64,000 nucleotides of DNA from NCBI GenBank assembly GCA_028532985.1, contig JANCIK010000011.1, positions 2,108,001 through 2,172,000 of the forward strand. The letters are read 5' to 3'. The translations under genes and the position numbers were made by a program. This document shows, piece after piece, positions 1-11,474 of this stretch (position 1 is the stretch's first letter; each line of letters begins with the position of its first letter). Origin of the DNA: Stropharia rugosoannulata. Its lineage: Eukaryota; Basidiomycota; Agaricomycetes; Agaricales; Strophariaceae. Below the pieces are notes generated by a model. It was not told the origin of the DNA and ran no database searches. It worked only from the letters and a program-made list of their open reading frames with translations.

Positions 1-406
1 ATGGGAACCACTGCCTGTCTTTTGGAGAGAAAATTAATTTGGAAGCAAATCCGAAACACCGACGTAACATCATGATAAAAAAGTGGCCTGCTACACCCTC
101 GGAATTATAATCGTCAAGTGGTTCGTTCGTTGCCGTTATTTTCCGATAATTTGCGTTGTATTCAAACAGATGCCCAGCTGAGGTAAACTCTTTGATGGCG
201 TCTCCGCAGACCCGGCGCAATGCTGTCGGAATCCAAGGGACTTGCACGATCGTCTTTAGCCGCAGGGCCGCATTGATATGACGGTCATGAAAATTGAGAG
301 GTTGACTAGGCTTAGAACCGTGGTTTTCGTGACGCTGATCAACCTTGTAGTTTATATCTAGAAACTCATGCAAAAGAGGTGCGAATGGATCATCGGCCGC
401 TATCAT
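1..406 (-). CDS. kinase-fold protein paralogue, 5' part, cut by left window edge
   Basis: Read on the minus strand from an ATG at 406, the frame stays open to the window edge (135 codons). It matches the N-terminal region of the plus-strand gene at 871-3025 codon by codon, starting MIAADDPFAPLLHEF here against MIAGDDPFAPLLHQF there. It ends in the shared stretch RRCFGFASKLIFSPKD. Many differences are substitutions and the frame is intact, so this looks like a real diverged paralogue rather than a fragment, although only the first part is visible. The two copies lie head to head and probably share the intergenic region as a divergent promoter. The visible part is the N-terminal domain that precedes the kinase-like domain in the complete copy; I do not recognise it. 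Whether the rest of this copy is intact cannot be seen. Confidence 0.7.
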   Translation of the reverse strand, partial: MIAADDPFAPLLHEFLDINYKVDQRHENHGSKPSQPLNFHDRHINAALRLKTIVQVPWIPTALRRVCGDAIKEFTSAGHLFEYNANYRKITATNEPLDDYNSEGVAGHFFIMMLRRCFGFASKLIFSPKDRQWFP

Positions 407-870
407 TGTGCAAGGAAGCACCGACTTATGGGTTGGGTATGGGGTGAAGAGGGCGGAACATGAACAACAAACCTAAGAGTTTCTGGTCAGAGTTCAATTA
501 TAGTTGTAGTTTATTAGTCGTACGTTAGATGTAGTACAAGTGCACCGTGCCTTAGGGAGCTAGAACTTGGAATTGACCATGCGAATGGAATGAAAGGATT
601 TGAGTTCAATCAAGAATCAACGGGTACTGCATTATGCCAAACAAACATATCACGTGGCTTGATCAATGGCGTCAAGATTCATGCACATGATGCATGTGCA
701 TGAATATTTGAATATTTGAATCTTAGAAGTGGCCTTTCATCCTTTTCGCGCATGGCCAATTTCAACTATCAGCTCGCCCAGGCAAGGTGGTCAGTTCCTC
801 TACCTTTTGCACTCTAGTGAACCTCAACTGTGGCTGAGACTTTTAATAGAAGTTCTAGTATCTGGTCCAC
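407..870. promoter_or_regulatory. intergenic region between two divergent kinase-fold paralogues
   Basis: About 460 bases separate the two start codons. A bidirectional promoter is inferred from the head-to-head arrangement. I see no convincing gene here. A direct repeat of the word GAATATTTGAATATTTGAAT-type sequence occurs near 700-720. Confidence 0.4.
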
Positions 871-3025
871 TTGAACCCATCCATACCAATGATAGCGGGC
901 GATGATCCTTTCGCGCCTCTTTTGCATCAGTTTATGAATATAAACTACAATGCCGATAAGCGCAATGGAAGCTTTGGCTCTAAACCTAGTCAACCACTCT
1001 ATTTTCATGACCGTCATATCAGTTCGACTCTAAGGCTCAGGAAAATCATACGTGCGCCATGGATACTAACAACATTGCGCAATGTCTGCGAAGACGTCAT
1101 CAAAGGGTTTACTTCGACGGGAGATATATTTGTTTACAATGCAGAATATTGCCAAAGGACGGCTGCTAACCATCCACTCGTCGATTACACTACTGCGGCC
1201 GTATCCAAACACTATTTGACCGTTATACTACGTCGATGTTTCGGATTTGCTTCCAAGTTGATTTTCTCTCCAAAAGACACAAAATGGTTTTCCTTTCTAA
1301 GGTTTCGACAGGACCTCACTACACCCGACGACTTCTACCAATCTTGTTCTGTCACCTTCAAAGAGCCCAAGGACCCTGATTCTGACGAATGGTCAATCTC
1401 GATCCCTCCAGAAACTCGGGGTGAACTTGCAGATTGGGTCGTTCCAACAATCAAAGCTATGGGGAGCAAGAAATCGCTTATAAACTACGAGTTCTACGTT
1501 AACAATGATGCAGGGGAGGAAGTGCTCAGAAAAGTTGGGCCATGCACGGAATTTAACTGGGAGGTTCCGACCACAGTAGGCCCAGAATCTCCGTCCTCGG
1601 TATCTCCGCAGCCACATGACTCTACAGTGATGAATAGTCTCTTCCCCGAGCTGGCTTCATCGACTCCAGCTGCTCAGAAACTACCTAAAAAAATAAAGAA
1701 AAGGCGCAGAGTCATGCCCCCGATCGAACGGCCCGCAGAGCGCCGTGAACATTCCTACAGACTAAATATCAATCATTTTATTCAATCGGTACGTTTGGAG
1801 TAATAAATTTCTTACCACTGATACATTGGATATTGACAGGCATGGACCAATGCAGTCGAAAATGACGCGTCGTTCATTGTTTTACACTGTGGCAGGTATG
1901 AACGGATTGGTATACGCCACCGCGAGACACAGACACTCTATCTGTCTGATTTGATTGACACGACTTGTGTGAAGGGATACGGGCAAATACATCTTGGTTT
2001 ACTTCTAGCCGCAATACAGGATCGTCTTGACCAGGTGGTTATAAGCGAACCGCCGAAAGACCGCAAACGAAAACGTGCTCCAAAAGACAGACCCACTGTA
2101 TTAAACAGCATGAAGGACAAAGCCACCAGACGGAAGCGACAGAAGTTAAATCCAGAGGTCAATAAACTGGAAAAGCAGGTTTGCAGGCTGATTCAACGTA
2201 ATCCATATATGTTGTTTGCTTATATATGTTCCAGCGTTTTGACAATGAACTAGGAAAACGAGACCTAGCCCTCCTCCATCTCTGTTTTGACTATTATTAC
2301 TCTCCTGCGCCTTCGTCATTCCGTCGCATGGAACCATCGTGCACTGCGCGGCCATTCAGTAGCCGCCCTCATCTCTTCCAACGCAAACAGGCGTACCCAC
2401 CTGAAAGCTACATCACCGTGATTGCGAACAAACCTCATATCGGCAAAGGCGCTGTAGGCCTCGCCTATAAAGTGTCCGTGGAAATAGAAACATCTTCTGG
2501 CGAAAAACAACGGCGCGATATGGTCATGAAGCTCGCCACAGGGCCTAAGAAAGACATGATGATCGAAGAGTATAAAGCATACAAGAAACTGGCAGAGGCC
2601 GGAGTGACGCATGGCATCGTAGGCGTTCACGGTCTGTTTCACGACATGGAGACCAGCGCTATGATCATCCTAATGGACGACGCTGGTATCACGTTACGTG
2701 AACGCGCCCTTGCATATGGAGAGTCTGTTGAACTGCTTAAACAGGCAATAGTCGAGACGTCTGTTGAAGAAGTGTGAGTGTCGAATTTATTTTCATGTGC
2801 TTCTATCACTCACGTTTCGACAGGGAGGCATATCTAAAAGTCTTGCAAGGTATTCAGAGCGCAAACATCTCACACGGGGACATACGAATAGACAACCTTA
2901 TGATAAATGACCAGGGTGAGGTCTTTATAATTGACTTTGACTGCATGGCAGATGGTGCTGATGATGATGATTTGCATGAGCTGTTGGTATCTATCGGATG
3001 GGGCGATTTACTGGATGACGAATAG
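871..3025 (+). CDS. kinase-fold (PKL superfamily) protein, fungal expanded family
   Basis: Four exons are inferred: 871-1788, 1840-2178, 2235-2773 and 2824-3025. All junctions are GT-AG and in phase, giving 665 residues. The N-terminal ~310 residues form a domain I do not recognise, followed by a Lys/Arg-rich stretch (KKIKKRRR) that could be a nuclear localisation signal. The C-terminal third is kinase-like: a glycine loop IGKGAVGLAYKV, a candidate ATP-binding Lys in VMKLA, a Glu in IEEYKAYKKL, a catalytic loop HGDIRIDNLMI, and DFD where typical kinases have DFG. The HGD...N loop recalls aminoglycoside-phosphotransferase-like and fungal-expanded kinase families. All key residues are present, so it may be active, but the substrate is unknown. 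Tyr/Ser-rich and acidic (DDDD) segments occur near the C terminus. A diverged paralogue is adjacent, head to head, and a decayed piece lies near 14.6 kb. Confidence 0.8.
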
Positions 3026-3523
3026 CCTCCTGTATCGGATGCCTTATTCTCAATTTGCACATTACTTCGGTGCAGGTCTTTCACTTCGACTTCGCTTTTA
3101 TTATTCCCAGTTATCGGACCATTACATATTCATCATACTGGCTACGTCCAACCCATCTTTATACATATTATTTCTTAGCCACAACAATGTGTTCAATTAC
3201 AATGACAAAATAATACAGCCTTCCTGTCCTGCATCAGATGCAAGTACCAGACGACTCCATCCCAAGCCCTGGTACTATAAGATTATGCGTCATGATTGCG
3301 TCAAATTCGAGAATAAACGCGAATTGGAAGCTCCCGTAAAGTGGTGGAGTTTGTAGAGTTGTCAGTAGAGTCACGCGATTTCTAGTCACGGCTGTTGGTG
3401 CCTTGCAGCACTGCTTCAAGGCATAGTGTATTTTGCAACTTGGAAATTCACTCAATTGACATTTGGTTAACATTCAGCCTGCTATTGCCCGCTGGCCTCG
3501 TCGTTCCTTGATTCCACCCGGGA
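3026..3523. other. intergenic, no gene seen
   Basis: This AT-rich stretch follows the kinase-fold gene and ends at the LINE target-site duplication. I see no conserved reading frame. Confidence 0.5.
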
Positions 3524-3535
3524 ATTATAGCAATT
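3524..3535 (+). repeat. target-site duplication, left copy, of truncated LINE
   Basis: The 12-bp word ATTATAGCAATT occurs here, directly before the poly(T) tract, and again at 4807-4818 directly after the other end of the LINE fragment. This is the expected mark of target-primed reverse transcription. Confidence 0.9.
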
Positions 3536-4806
3536 TTTTTTTTTTTTTTTTTGTAATCTCGTTTATTGTCTGTCGAGTTAGGGACTATTACAGACTTTGT
3601 ACATGTACATTAATATAATTAAGTATTAATTGTTTTGTTCTTCGCTGGGCCCCAATGCCCGGCCTTGAGCTTCGCTTGTGATTTGCAAGGGAGGTAGGAA
3701 ACGTCCGGGACGTCGTTCCCCCTCCCCTCCGGCACGGAAACGCCGTTTAATCACCCCGCGGTCTGCCGTCATTGAGTTGTTTCCTTGGTCGTCTATTTGA
3801 GGTTCTTCTTGTTTCTATTGTATGCCCCGTCGCTGCCTCTAGTTGGCTCGCGAGAGTGCGTCGGTCGTATATTTGGTCGCGCGGTGGTCGGGGATTATGT
3901 GAGTTTTAGTGTATGGGATTATGTTGAATTATTGTATTTTTGGGGTGATTACTTCGTTTGTTACTGTAGTATTCCGGTTATCATTGTGGTAAGAGTGTGC
4001 CTGTACGCCATCTTCCAGTGTTTAGAATAAATTCTATTATCACTTTTGCTTTGGTTGGGTCGGACATTGTTTTTCTCGGGTTTGCCATTCCTCGTGTATA
4101 TATTTGTCGCCTTAGTATAGTACGTTGTTGAGCATAGGCTGGGCATTCCTTTATGACATGGTCTAATGTTTCTCGCCGCTGTAGCGTGCACTTCTCGCAT
4201 TTGTCAGTTTCGGCCAGCTTTCTTTTGTGTAAGTAGTCATTGAGTGGTATATGACCACTTCTTAACTGTATTAATATACTGCATCTGCGTCTGTTTAGTG
4301 ATTCAGCGAGTTTTATGTATTCTTTGAACGGGTACTCAGTTTTGTTTGGGTCGATTTTATGTCTTCTTGGCGAATTGTCCCATGCGACGTGTCTCTCTCC
4401 CTTTAATTTGAGTTTGATTGCTTGTCGTACGCTTGAAACGCTTCGTGGTAGTGGTTTACGTAGTAGTGGGGGCAGCCATAGTGCTGCAGTTGGATCTCCT
4501 TTAGCTGCCTTTTTTGCCTCTTCGTCCACTTTTTCGTTCCCTATCACGTCGCTGTGTGCCGAGATCCAGTGTATCGTGAATATGTTCTGTTTATTACTTA
4601 GCTGTTTTAGCGCTTCGGTCATTTTCCTGAGTTCGTCGTATATGTATTGCCCTGGTCCTGTCGTCATCTTTTCGGCTGTTTCAATTGCGCTTTGACAGTC
4701 TACGTATACTTCGATCTTATTATTGTCGATGTTACCTCCTCCTAATTTTCTTATCATCCACGTTGCTAGTAATAAGCCGATTGCTTCGCCCTCGTACGTT
4801 GAGTGG
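3536..4806 (-). mobile_element. 5'-truncated copy of the Tad-like LINE
   Basis: On the minus strand this is the 3' 1.27 kb of the full-length element at 41257-47542. It begins at the position equivalent to about 46266, inside the RNase H domain, and ends in a poly(A) tail (T run at 3534-3552). I found only two base differences from the full-length copy: one in the ORF2 tail (Val for Ala in TKAKV/TKAKA) and one in the 3' UTR (Glu for Gly in an antisense frame). The near-identity and the intact 12-bp duplications mean a very recent insertion. It carries no promoter and no reverse transcriptase domain, so it is dead on arrival. It sits between the kinase-fold gene and aldo-keto reductase 1 and interrupts no gene I can see. 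Confidence 0.95.
3981..4806 (-). pseudogene. C-terminal remnant of LINE ORF2 (part of RNase H plus CCHC tail)
   Basis: The frame runs from the STYEGEAIGLL segment of RNase H through the acidic residues of YVDCQS and KVDEEA to the CEKCTLQRRETLDHVIKEC tail and the normal stop. It lacks the endonuclease, reverse transcriptase and first RNase H Asp. It is not a functional gene. Confidence 0.9.
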
Positions 4807-4818
4807 ATTATAGCAATT
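4807..4818 (+). repeat. target-site duplication, right copy, of truncated LINE
   Basis: An exact second copy of ATTATAGCAATT (see 3524-3535) sits at the 5'-truncated end of the element. Confidence 0.9.
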
Positions 4819-5404
4819 ACACCACCCAAGGCCCAGTTGTGAGATACTACAATGCAAAGTCTTCAATCCCAGGCAGCCCCAGATACTTTTGTGCATCTGA
4901 GCGGGTGAGCATAATTAACAAATTGGAAATGGTCCCTTTTACGTAGCTAATATTATTATCATTCCTCTGGAATTGACAACACCATTTTCTACTATGTATA
5001 ATGTCCTAAAAATGATTCCAAAGCCTGGTTAAAACTTGGCAGGGGTAAGAAAAATAATCTCATTCAGTCTACTATTGCTCTAATTCTGCTCTTGTTTTTA
5101 ATCCTACTGACTATTGAAATATTGACCGATTATCTCGCTTGTCGTTGCACATAAATTACTTATAATCCTTGCACGTCACGCCGCGCGCTACAACATGTCG
5201 CGACACGTCACTATTGGGCATCATGCATCATGTCTACAAACTCCATGGAGGGAGCCGTGGAGTTTCCAAAATCCATTTGGTCTCTCAAATTCAATATTCC
5301 CTCCAGTACGGCATTGTGAACTTCCACCACGCAATGTTCGACAACCGACTATTCAACTTATTCAATATATTACACACATTCCCGCTCATTCATCACACCT
5401 CACT
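4819..5404. other. intergenic, no gene seen
   Basis: This lies between the LINE fragment and the stop codon of aldo-keto reductase 1. I see no supported gene; short open frames here overlap the 3' end of that gene antisense. Confidence 0.5.
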
Positions 5405-6860
5405 TCACTGCGTCTTGGGGTAGTAGCTCTCCCAGCCAAGTTGCTCATAATTCCATCCCCAGACCTGACCTGTCTTGGAATCTGCCCCATTGCAAATGCG
5501 TTGTCCGCGGTCTAGATGCCAGATCTTTCCTAGATCTACCTCCGATATAGCAGGAATCTAAATCCACGGCCACTCATATCAGCAATCGGCATGCTATGCA
5601 GGAGCCGACTCACAGTAAGGTTCTCCTTCTGCCTGGCATCGTTTTTGCTTGTCGGTACTAAGATGCTCCTACGCGAAACGTGCCACGCGATGATGACCTG
5701 GGTAGGTGTCGCTTTGTATTTCTCAGCAAGACTGACGATAAGAGGATCGTTGCGAACGATGTCGTAGCCTGTAGAAATCGTTAATTTACTCAAAACAACA
5801 AGATACATGGTACTTGCCGCTTGGAGTGTATGCCATAAGGGCAATCCCTTTCCTTGCACAATAATCGCGAAGGTCGTTCTGAGCGAGGTAGGGATGCAGT
5901 CTAAGAACATTTTTAGCCAAATTTTCAGTTCCCTATTACTTTGATGCTCACTCGACTTGATTCACTGCGGGAACAACCTTCGCAACTGTAAAGAGCTCTT
6001 CCAATCTGTGTACAGAAATTAGTAATCTGTTATAGGCATAAATATTTAAAGAGAGCCACGCCACTCACGTCTTTATGGAGAAGTTGCTGACACCGATAGC
6101 CCTAACCTTGCCGGTGTCGAGAAGCTTTTCCATCTCTGCCCAAGCCTGTTTGAAGTTGACCTTGTCTGTAGTCTTGTATGTCCCATCGGGATTCTTGGGC
6201 ATCTCATTCCCCTCGTAGTATTCAATGGCTTGAGGAAAGTGGATGAGATACTGAGAACATTGAGGGATAGTCAATGAGAGCAGTTAATGGGCGCTTAATC
6301 AGAAAATCCTACCAAGTCAATGTAACCTGTATCGAGGTCGGCAAGACTCTCCTCGAAAGATTCTCTAACGCGAGTCTGGTGATGCCAACTACCAAAGTGT
6401 TAAACAAAATGAAGTCACTCGCACTGCAAGTGGCAACTTACGGCAGCTTGGTAGTAACAAAGATTTCTTCTCGCGGAAGGCCCGACTCCTTAATTGCTCG
6501 TCCGACTGCCTTTTCGGTTCCTTTTAAATCGTTAATAATGAGCTACTATAAGGGGTCAGGCATATTTGTATACATACTATATCCCCAAGCAGTGTCAATA
6601 TGGCGAAACCCATTCTAGCGGTTCGAATGAATAATGAAAATCGTAGCGTACACTGCGAAAACGCACCTTTATTGCTGTGAGAATCCAGCCTGTTACAGCG
6701 GCCTGAGCCTCCGCATTATCCGGTGGCGCATAGGAACCTTGCGCTATACGTACGTTTAGCCATAGATAACCATACGAGGTACATAGACATGATACACACC
6801 TAGAAGGGGAATTTCGACACCGTTGTTAACTCGAATTTTGAGATCTGCGGGTGCGGACAT
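5405..6860 (-). CDS. aldo-keto reductase 1
   Basis: Ten exons are inferred on the minus strand (6860-6800, 6737-6667, 6614-6578, 6520-6442, 6388-6313, 6250-6069, 6005-5952, 5900-5818, 5768-5614, 5557-5405). They give 316 residues, the usual size for the family. Members are cytosolic NAD(P)H-dependent (alpha/beta)8-barrel enzymes reducing aldehydes and ketones. The catalytic tetrad is visible: Asp and Tyr in HIDTAWGY, Lys in VTTKLPW, His in YLIHFPQ. The family motif [10 protein letters not shown] is present. Two oddities: the cofactor motif reads LVPTSKND where IPKS is usual, so the Lys that normally contacts the NADPH 2'-phosphate is Thr; and the eighth intron starts with GC (donor GCAAGT) where the paralogue at 23753 has GT. 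The intron found in both plus-strand paralogues just after the catalytic His segment is absent. The physiological substrate is unknown. Confidence 0.9.
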
Positions 6861-7505
6861 GGTGACTGGTCGTGGGATGGAACGAAAGACTCAGATAGTG
6901 CATTATAAGATATCTCCCTGTGCACCGATGTCCACAAATAGTTGGAAGAGCTACTTTACTTAGCCATAAAGCCAGCAGATGGGTAATCGACTTGTGGCGG
7001 CCCGCCTTCCTTGTTGCATGAGTAAGCCTTCAGTCTGCTGACTTGGAGCTTGACGCAATGTGAAGGTTGATGAGATGTCGGATACTCGACTAGATATCCC
7101 CGAGGTCGAGGAGAGGTTATGTGCCGTCGCCATGTTCATCTGCCACCAGCCCGTAAGTATACTCGTTGGACGGGCGGGTAGCCCCTATTTATTTGTTCCC
7201 GCGCTCTCATATTTTACCACGCTTTGGCCATGCTGTCCACCTCGTTCAATGGCGTTGCAGTTGACAGCTACTCTACTTGCCTAGCAGATACTTCATGTAC
7301 CTTACCCATCGTCTTCTTACATTCACAGCAGGCTGACATGAAAATATGCAATTGTTTTTATACAGACACGCCCCTTTCCGTGAAATACACCGTGCCACCA
7401 AGACGCTTAGTCCTTACATAAGATTTATTTTATTTCAAGTGTTTCCAGGCTCTTCTTGACTGATATCTCAAGGCTTGAATCTACACAGAAACCACTGGTC
7501 AGCAG
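6861..7505. other. intergenic between AKR1 (upstream side) and catalase (3' side)
   Basis: A TATA-like stretch (CTTATAATG on the minus strand, about 6898-6908) lies about 40 bases before the AKR1 start. I see no gene in the rest. Confidence 0.4.
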
Positions 7506-9691
7506 CTACAGTCTGGAAGTAGACGTTGATCCCCACCCCAAAGTTGCACGGTAACCCTCGGCTTCGGCCGCAGATTTCACCTTGAGCGGCGGAACAGAGG
7601 GATGGCCGATCGCTGCAGCAATACGGTCGGAGAGTCCTTGGTCAACGGCAGCCCAGACGGAGACTATAAGTTTGGGTCAGTAAAATGTCCAACCATATAT
7701 ATGAGCTGTGCCTTACGTTGGCGCCTCTTAACCTCAGCGTTCTTGACACCCTTGAAGTGGCCCGCGACGTTGTTGACGTAAGCCTCACGCTGCTGGTCGT
7801 TCCAGACCTTGGCCCAGAGCGCGCGCGGCTGCTCGAAGTCGACTATATTTGCTATTGTCAGCTGTGCAAATTACCACATATCAAGACACGTACGCTCGGT
7901 GATCTCACTGAGATCTCTCCATGCACCACCAACAAAGGCCTCGTGTTGCTTGACGCGCTCAAGATTGCGCGCAGTGTGGTCTATTGTAGCCTTGGGTGCC
8001 TGGTAGCTCAGAGGGATGATGCTGGACTGGTAGTTCGGGGCCGAGCCTTGCGAGACGAACGTCGCAGCACCCGCGCGCTGGAAGTTGTGGACGGGGACGA
8101 TAGGAGCATTGACTGGGAGCTGCTGGTAGTTGACACCAAGACGGTGACGGTGGGTATCGGGGTAAGAGAACAGACGGGATTGGAGGACAGGGTCGGCCGA
8201 GGGCTCGATGTAGGGAATAAGGTGAGAAGGAGAGAAAGCGGCCTATATACAGGAACTCATTATAAGGTACTACACTTTTGGTGAAACTGAGAAGACGCAC
8301 CTGCTCAATCTCGGCGAAGTAGTTCTGTGGGTTCTCGTTCAAGACGAATTTACCAATTGGGCGAAGCGGGAACTCGGAGTGCGGCCAGACCTTGGTAAGG
8401 TCGAGAATGTTGTAGCGGAACTTCTCAGCTTGCTCGGGTGTCATGGTTTGCTATGCATGGCATGAATATGAAAATTTTAAACTTCAGAAAACTGGAAAGT
8501 GCGTACAATGTACACCGTCCACGAAGGGTAGTTCTTGCTCTCGATGGCGTTGAAGAGAGCATCGATACCGTATTCGGGATCCTCACCCGCCAAGCGCGTA
8601 GCAGTTGCCGCATCCAGGGTCTTGAGTCGCACATGTTAAAATGCCATTGATCTTGTGAAGTTACATAAACACACCTTGAACCCGCCGTCTGCGCGGACAT
8701 GGACTTGAGTGTACACAAACGACCCATCGTGCTTGAGCCACTTGAAGGTGTGGCCAGAGTACCCATGCATCTGGTGGTAGCCGTCTGGGGTTCCGCGGTC
8801 GGAGAAGAGGATCATGATCTGGTGGATCGATTCAGGATTTTGGGAGAGATAGTCCTACAAAGACAAAAAAGCTTCAGTACGTATTTTGAGTTGACATGTC
8901 AACCAAAGTCATACCCAGAACATGTCAGCATCCTTGAGATGGCTCTGAGGGTGACGCTTTTGTGTGTGGATGAAGTGCGGGAACTTGGCCGGGTCACGGA
9001 TGAAGAATACGGGCGTGTTGTTGAACACCCAATCCCAGTTTCCTTGGTCGGTTCTCAGCTTGAGAGCAAATCCTCGAGGATCACGAGCGGTATCGGCAGA
9101 GCCGCTCTCCCCTCCAACGGTTGAGAAACGTGCAGTAACACGCACGCGCTTGCCGACTTGTTGGAGGAGCGGGGCAGAGGTGATGTCGGAGAGATCATGA
9201 GTAACCTCAAAGTAGCCGTGAGCGCCAGCAGCCTTGGCGTGAACCTGGATGTCCGGTTAAGCGATCGTATATAGATTTATATAAGTATGCGTTAAAAAGA
9301 AAGGAAACGAGGTATATTGAGTCAACGATCACATTAAGGGATGGATATGTGTACGCACGACACGTTCAGGGATACGCTCGCGGTCGAAGTGAGCAAGGAG
9401 ATCAATGTGGTGGAAATCTGTGAATTAGTTGCAGTTAGCGCTGCCATTCATGCAAGGAAGACATGTAATCGTGCGATCGATGAGATCAATGGGAAATCTG
9501 GCACGATCGGCCGAGGCAAGCTCCTTCACACGAAGGCAGCAACAACACAGAGAGGTAAAATGACATTAAAACACCAACTTACCCTGCAGAAGAAGCGGTC
9601 CATTAAAGCCTGCACGTTGTGCGGCGTAAGGCTCGTTGACGGGAGCGCCGTTGGAGGAGGTGTACACGGGGGGTGGGTTCAACGTCGCCAT
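7506..9691 (-). CDS. catalase, small-subunit haem type
   Basis: The minus-strand exons assemble to a catalase of about 500 residues. It removes hydrogen peroxide by disproportionation using haem b. Visible hallmarks are the distal His region [13 protein letters not shown], the following [19 protein letters not shown], the distal Asn in [11 protein letters not shown], and the proximal haem-ligand Tyr in [14 protein letters not shown]. The length and the lack of a C-terminal flavodoxin-like domain put it in the small-subunit class. There is no signal peptide. The protein ends in Ser-Arg-Leu, which fits a type 1 peroxisomal targeting signal, so peroxisomal location is inferred. Start chosen at [10 protein letters not shown], the first ATG of the frame. 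Peroxisomal oxidases, or peroxide from the nearby FAD oxidases, could supply its substrate; that link is inference. Confidence 0.93.
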
Positions 9692-11474
9692 TTTCGTTTC
9701 TTCGGTTACGCTCGGTTAGATTTCCACTAGTCCTTGATGACTTGAGGAGGGAGGAAGGGCGTCGTCCCACTTCCACCTTAAATACCTACAGCCAGATGTC
9801 TCAGTTCTCATCTTCCTATCTCATAAGCAGCTAAATCGAGCGCCGTTACTCAGATCCAGCGCAAGTCCCGTGGGTGGAGGCTGATGCATGAATACAATTC
9901 ACGCTTCGTAATTGGCTGTGCCATCTAATCTTCATGCGGCTATTGGATGTATATGGATAGGGTCGGTGCCCAGGGGGCTTCGCCATTCCCATGCACTTAC
10001 CCTTCTGGTTTCTGCATTTCACACCGCCGTCAGCTGATGCTCCCATCTCGCACAATTAGAAACGGGAATGGCGCGTGTCTGCCGCGTCTTTCTAAATACG
10101 AGAAACAACAAAATTGAGTCTAGATTTGACTTTTTAGACCGTGCATCGCCGGCGGCTCACCTGCTATCTCCAAATCACTTGAACACTTGAAGCTCGAAGG
10201 CACGCCCTTGCCCGTGTGGCATTCAGCCAGTCTTCAGCTGACGTAGTTCGATATCATCCTTGTTACCGTGCGTGTCGACTATCATTCATTATCGTTCTAT
10301 ACCGCGACATTAGCAGTCCGGGCTCGCACGCAGTGCCGGGCGCCGGGTGTTCGCGGCTTCGTCTGTTTCAATAGACGGGCTTCGATGTTCCTCGAGTTTC
10401 TTTTCATTCCACTTATAGCGCTTCCCCAAACTATTTATTAGCCCAGAACCGGCCAGTTTCGCCTTTTGATCCACCTTCCCGATGTTCGGATTGCCAGAAT
10501 TGCCAGAATACAGCAATGCCTGTCTTTTGCGCTACAAAATGAACATTGTTTGATGACCCACTGCTTCCATTGCAAAAGACCTATGACTGTAAATTCTTTG
10601 GATACGTCTATTTATGTCTTATGATGCGAACACGGGATTGACTTGGAGAGATATGGTATTTATTTCTGGACTATTCAATTGCTGTGGAGAAACAAGGAAA
10701 GGTGACGGTCGGTGGCGTGCGTTCAAGGTGGTCGGAGCCATCCGGGGCCATCCCGAACGGGTATGCACGGGTGTGCACTGGTTTAGATGGGTGTGCAGCT
10801 GTCAATCAAGCATGCATGGTATGGGCGTCATTATTCTACCTCGCTGAAAGGCTATCGGTATCGGTCTATGTCTGCGAATACTCTGGTCTTGTATCTTCTA
10901 GTCTCTCGGGCTCGGACTCAGACTCCGCGGCGTGTATTATATTGAGTAGTATTCAAAAGGTGGTGTCTAATAATCTAATTTATAACAGCGCATGTCGTCC
11001 ATGGCGCATTAATGCTTGTCTCCAGCTTGGAGACAAGTTGAAATCAGGCACGGGTTAAACCGTATTGCGTAATTTTTTACTTTTTAGTAAATTAGGCGCT
11101 CATAAGAATTCGCTCTCCGACAAGCTTAAAAAAACCAGAGCGGCGAGTGGACGATTTCGACGCACCAACAATTGTACTTTAATCCCCTAACATATTGATG
11201 TGAGTCTCATGAAGCAGCTTGTGTTCACTGGGCTCAGAGCTGCGCTGCGACAAGCAAGGAGCACTTCGAAATTATGAGACGTTTGGTTGCACAATTTGGC
11301 ACGAACACGCTAATTCTTCTTCGGTACAGCAATGTTTACAAGTGCAAAGTGAGTTTTTATTTTCCTTTTTAAGAGCTCTCCCAGTACAGTATAACCATTT
11401 TATAGAAGCGTAGATATCGTAGGATATATTACCATGCTCGGGCGACTTAATGAAGCCCGTATGCCTTAGGAAAA
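9692..11474. other. intergenic, 1.8 kb, no gene seen
   Basis: This region separates the catalase start from the xylanase stop. Several short open frames exist on both strands, but none shows a recognisable domain or splice structure. A TATA-like TATTTAAG (minus strand, near 9776-9784) lies about 90 bases before the catalase start. Confidence 0.4.
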
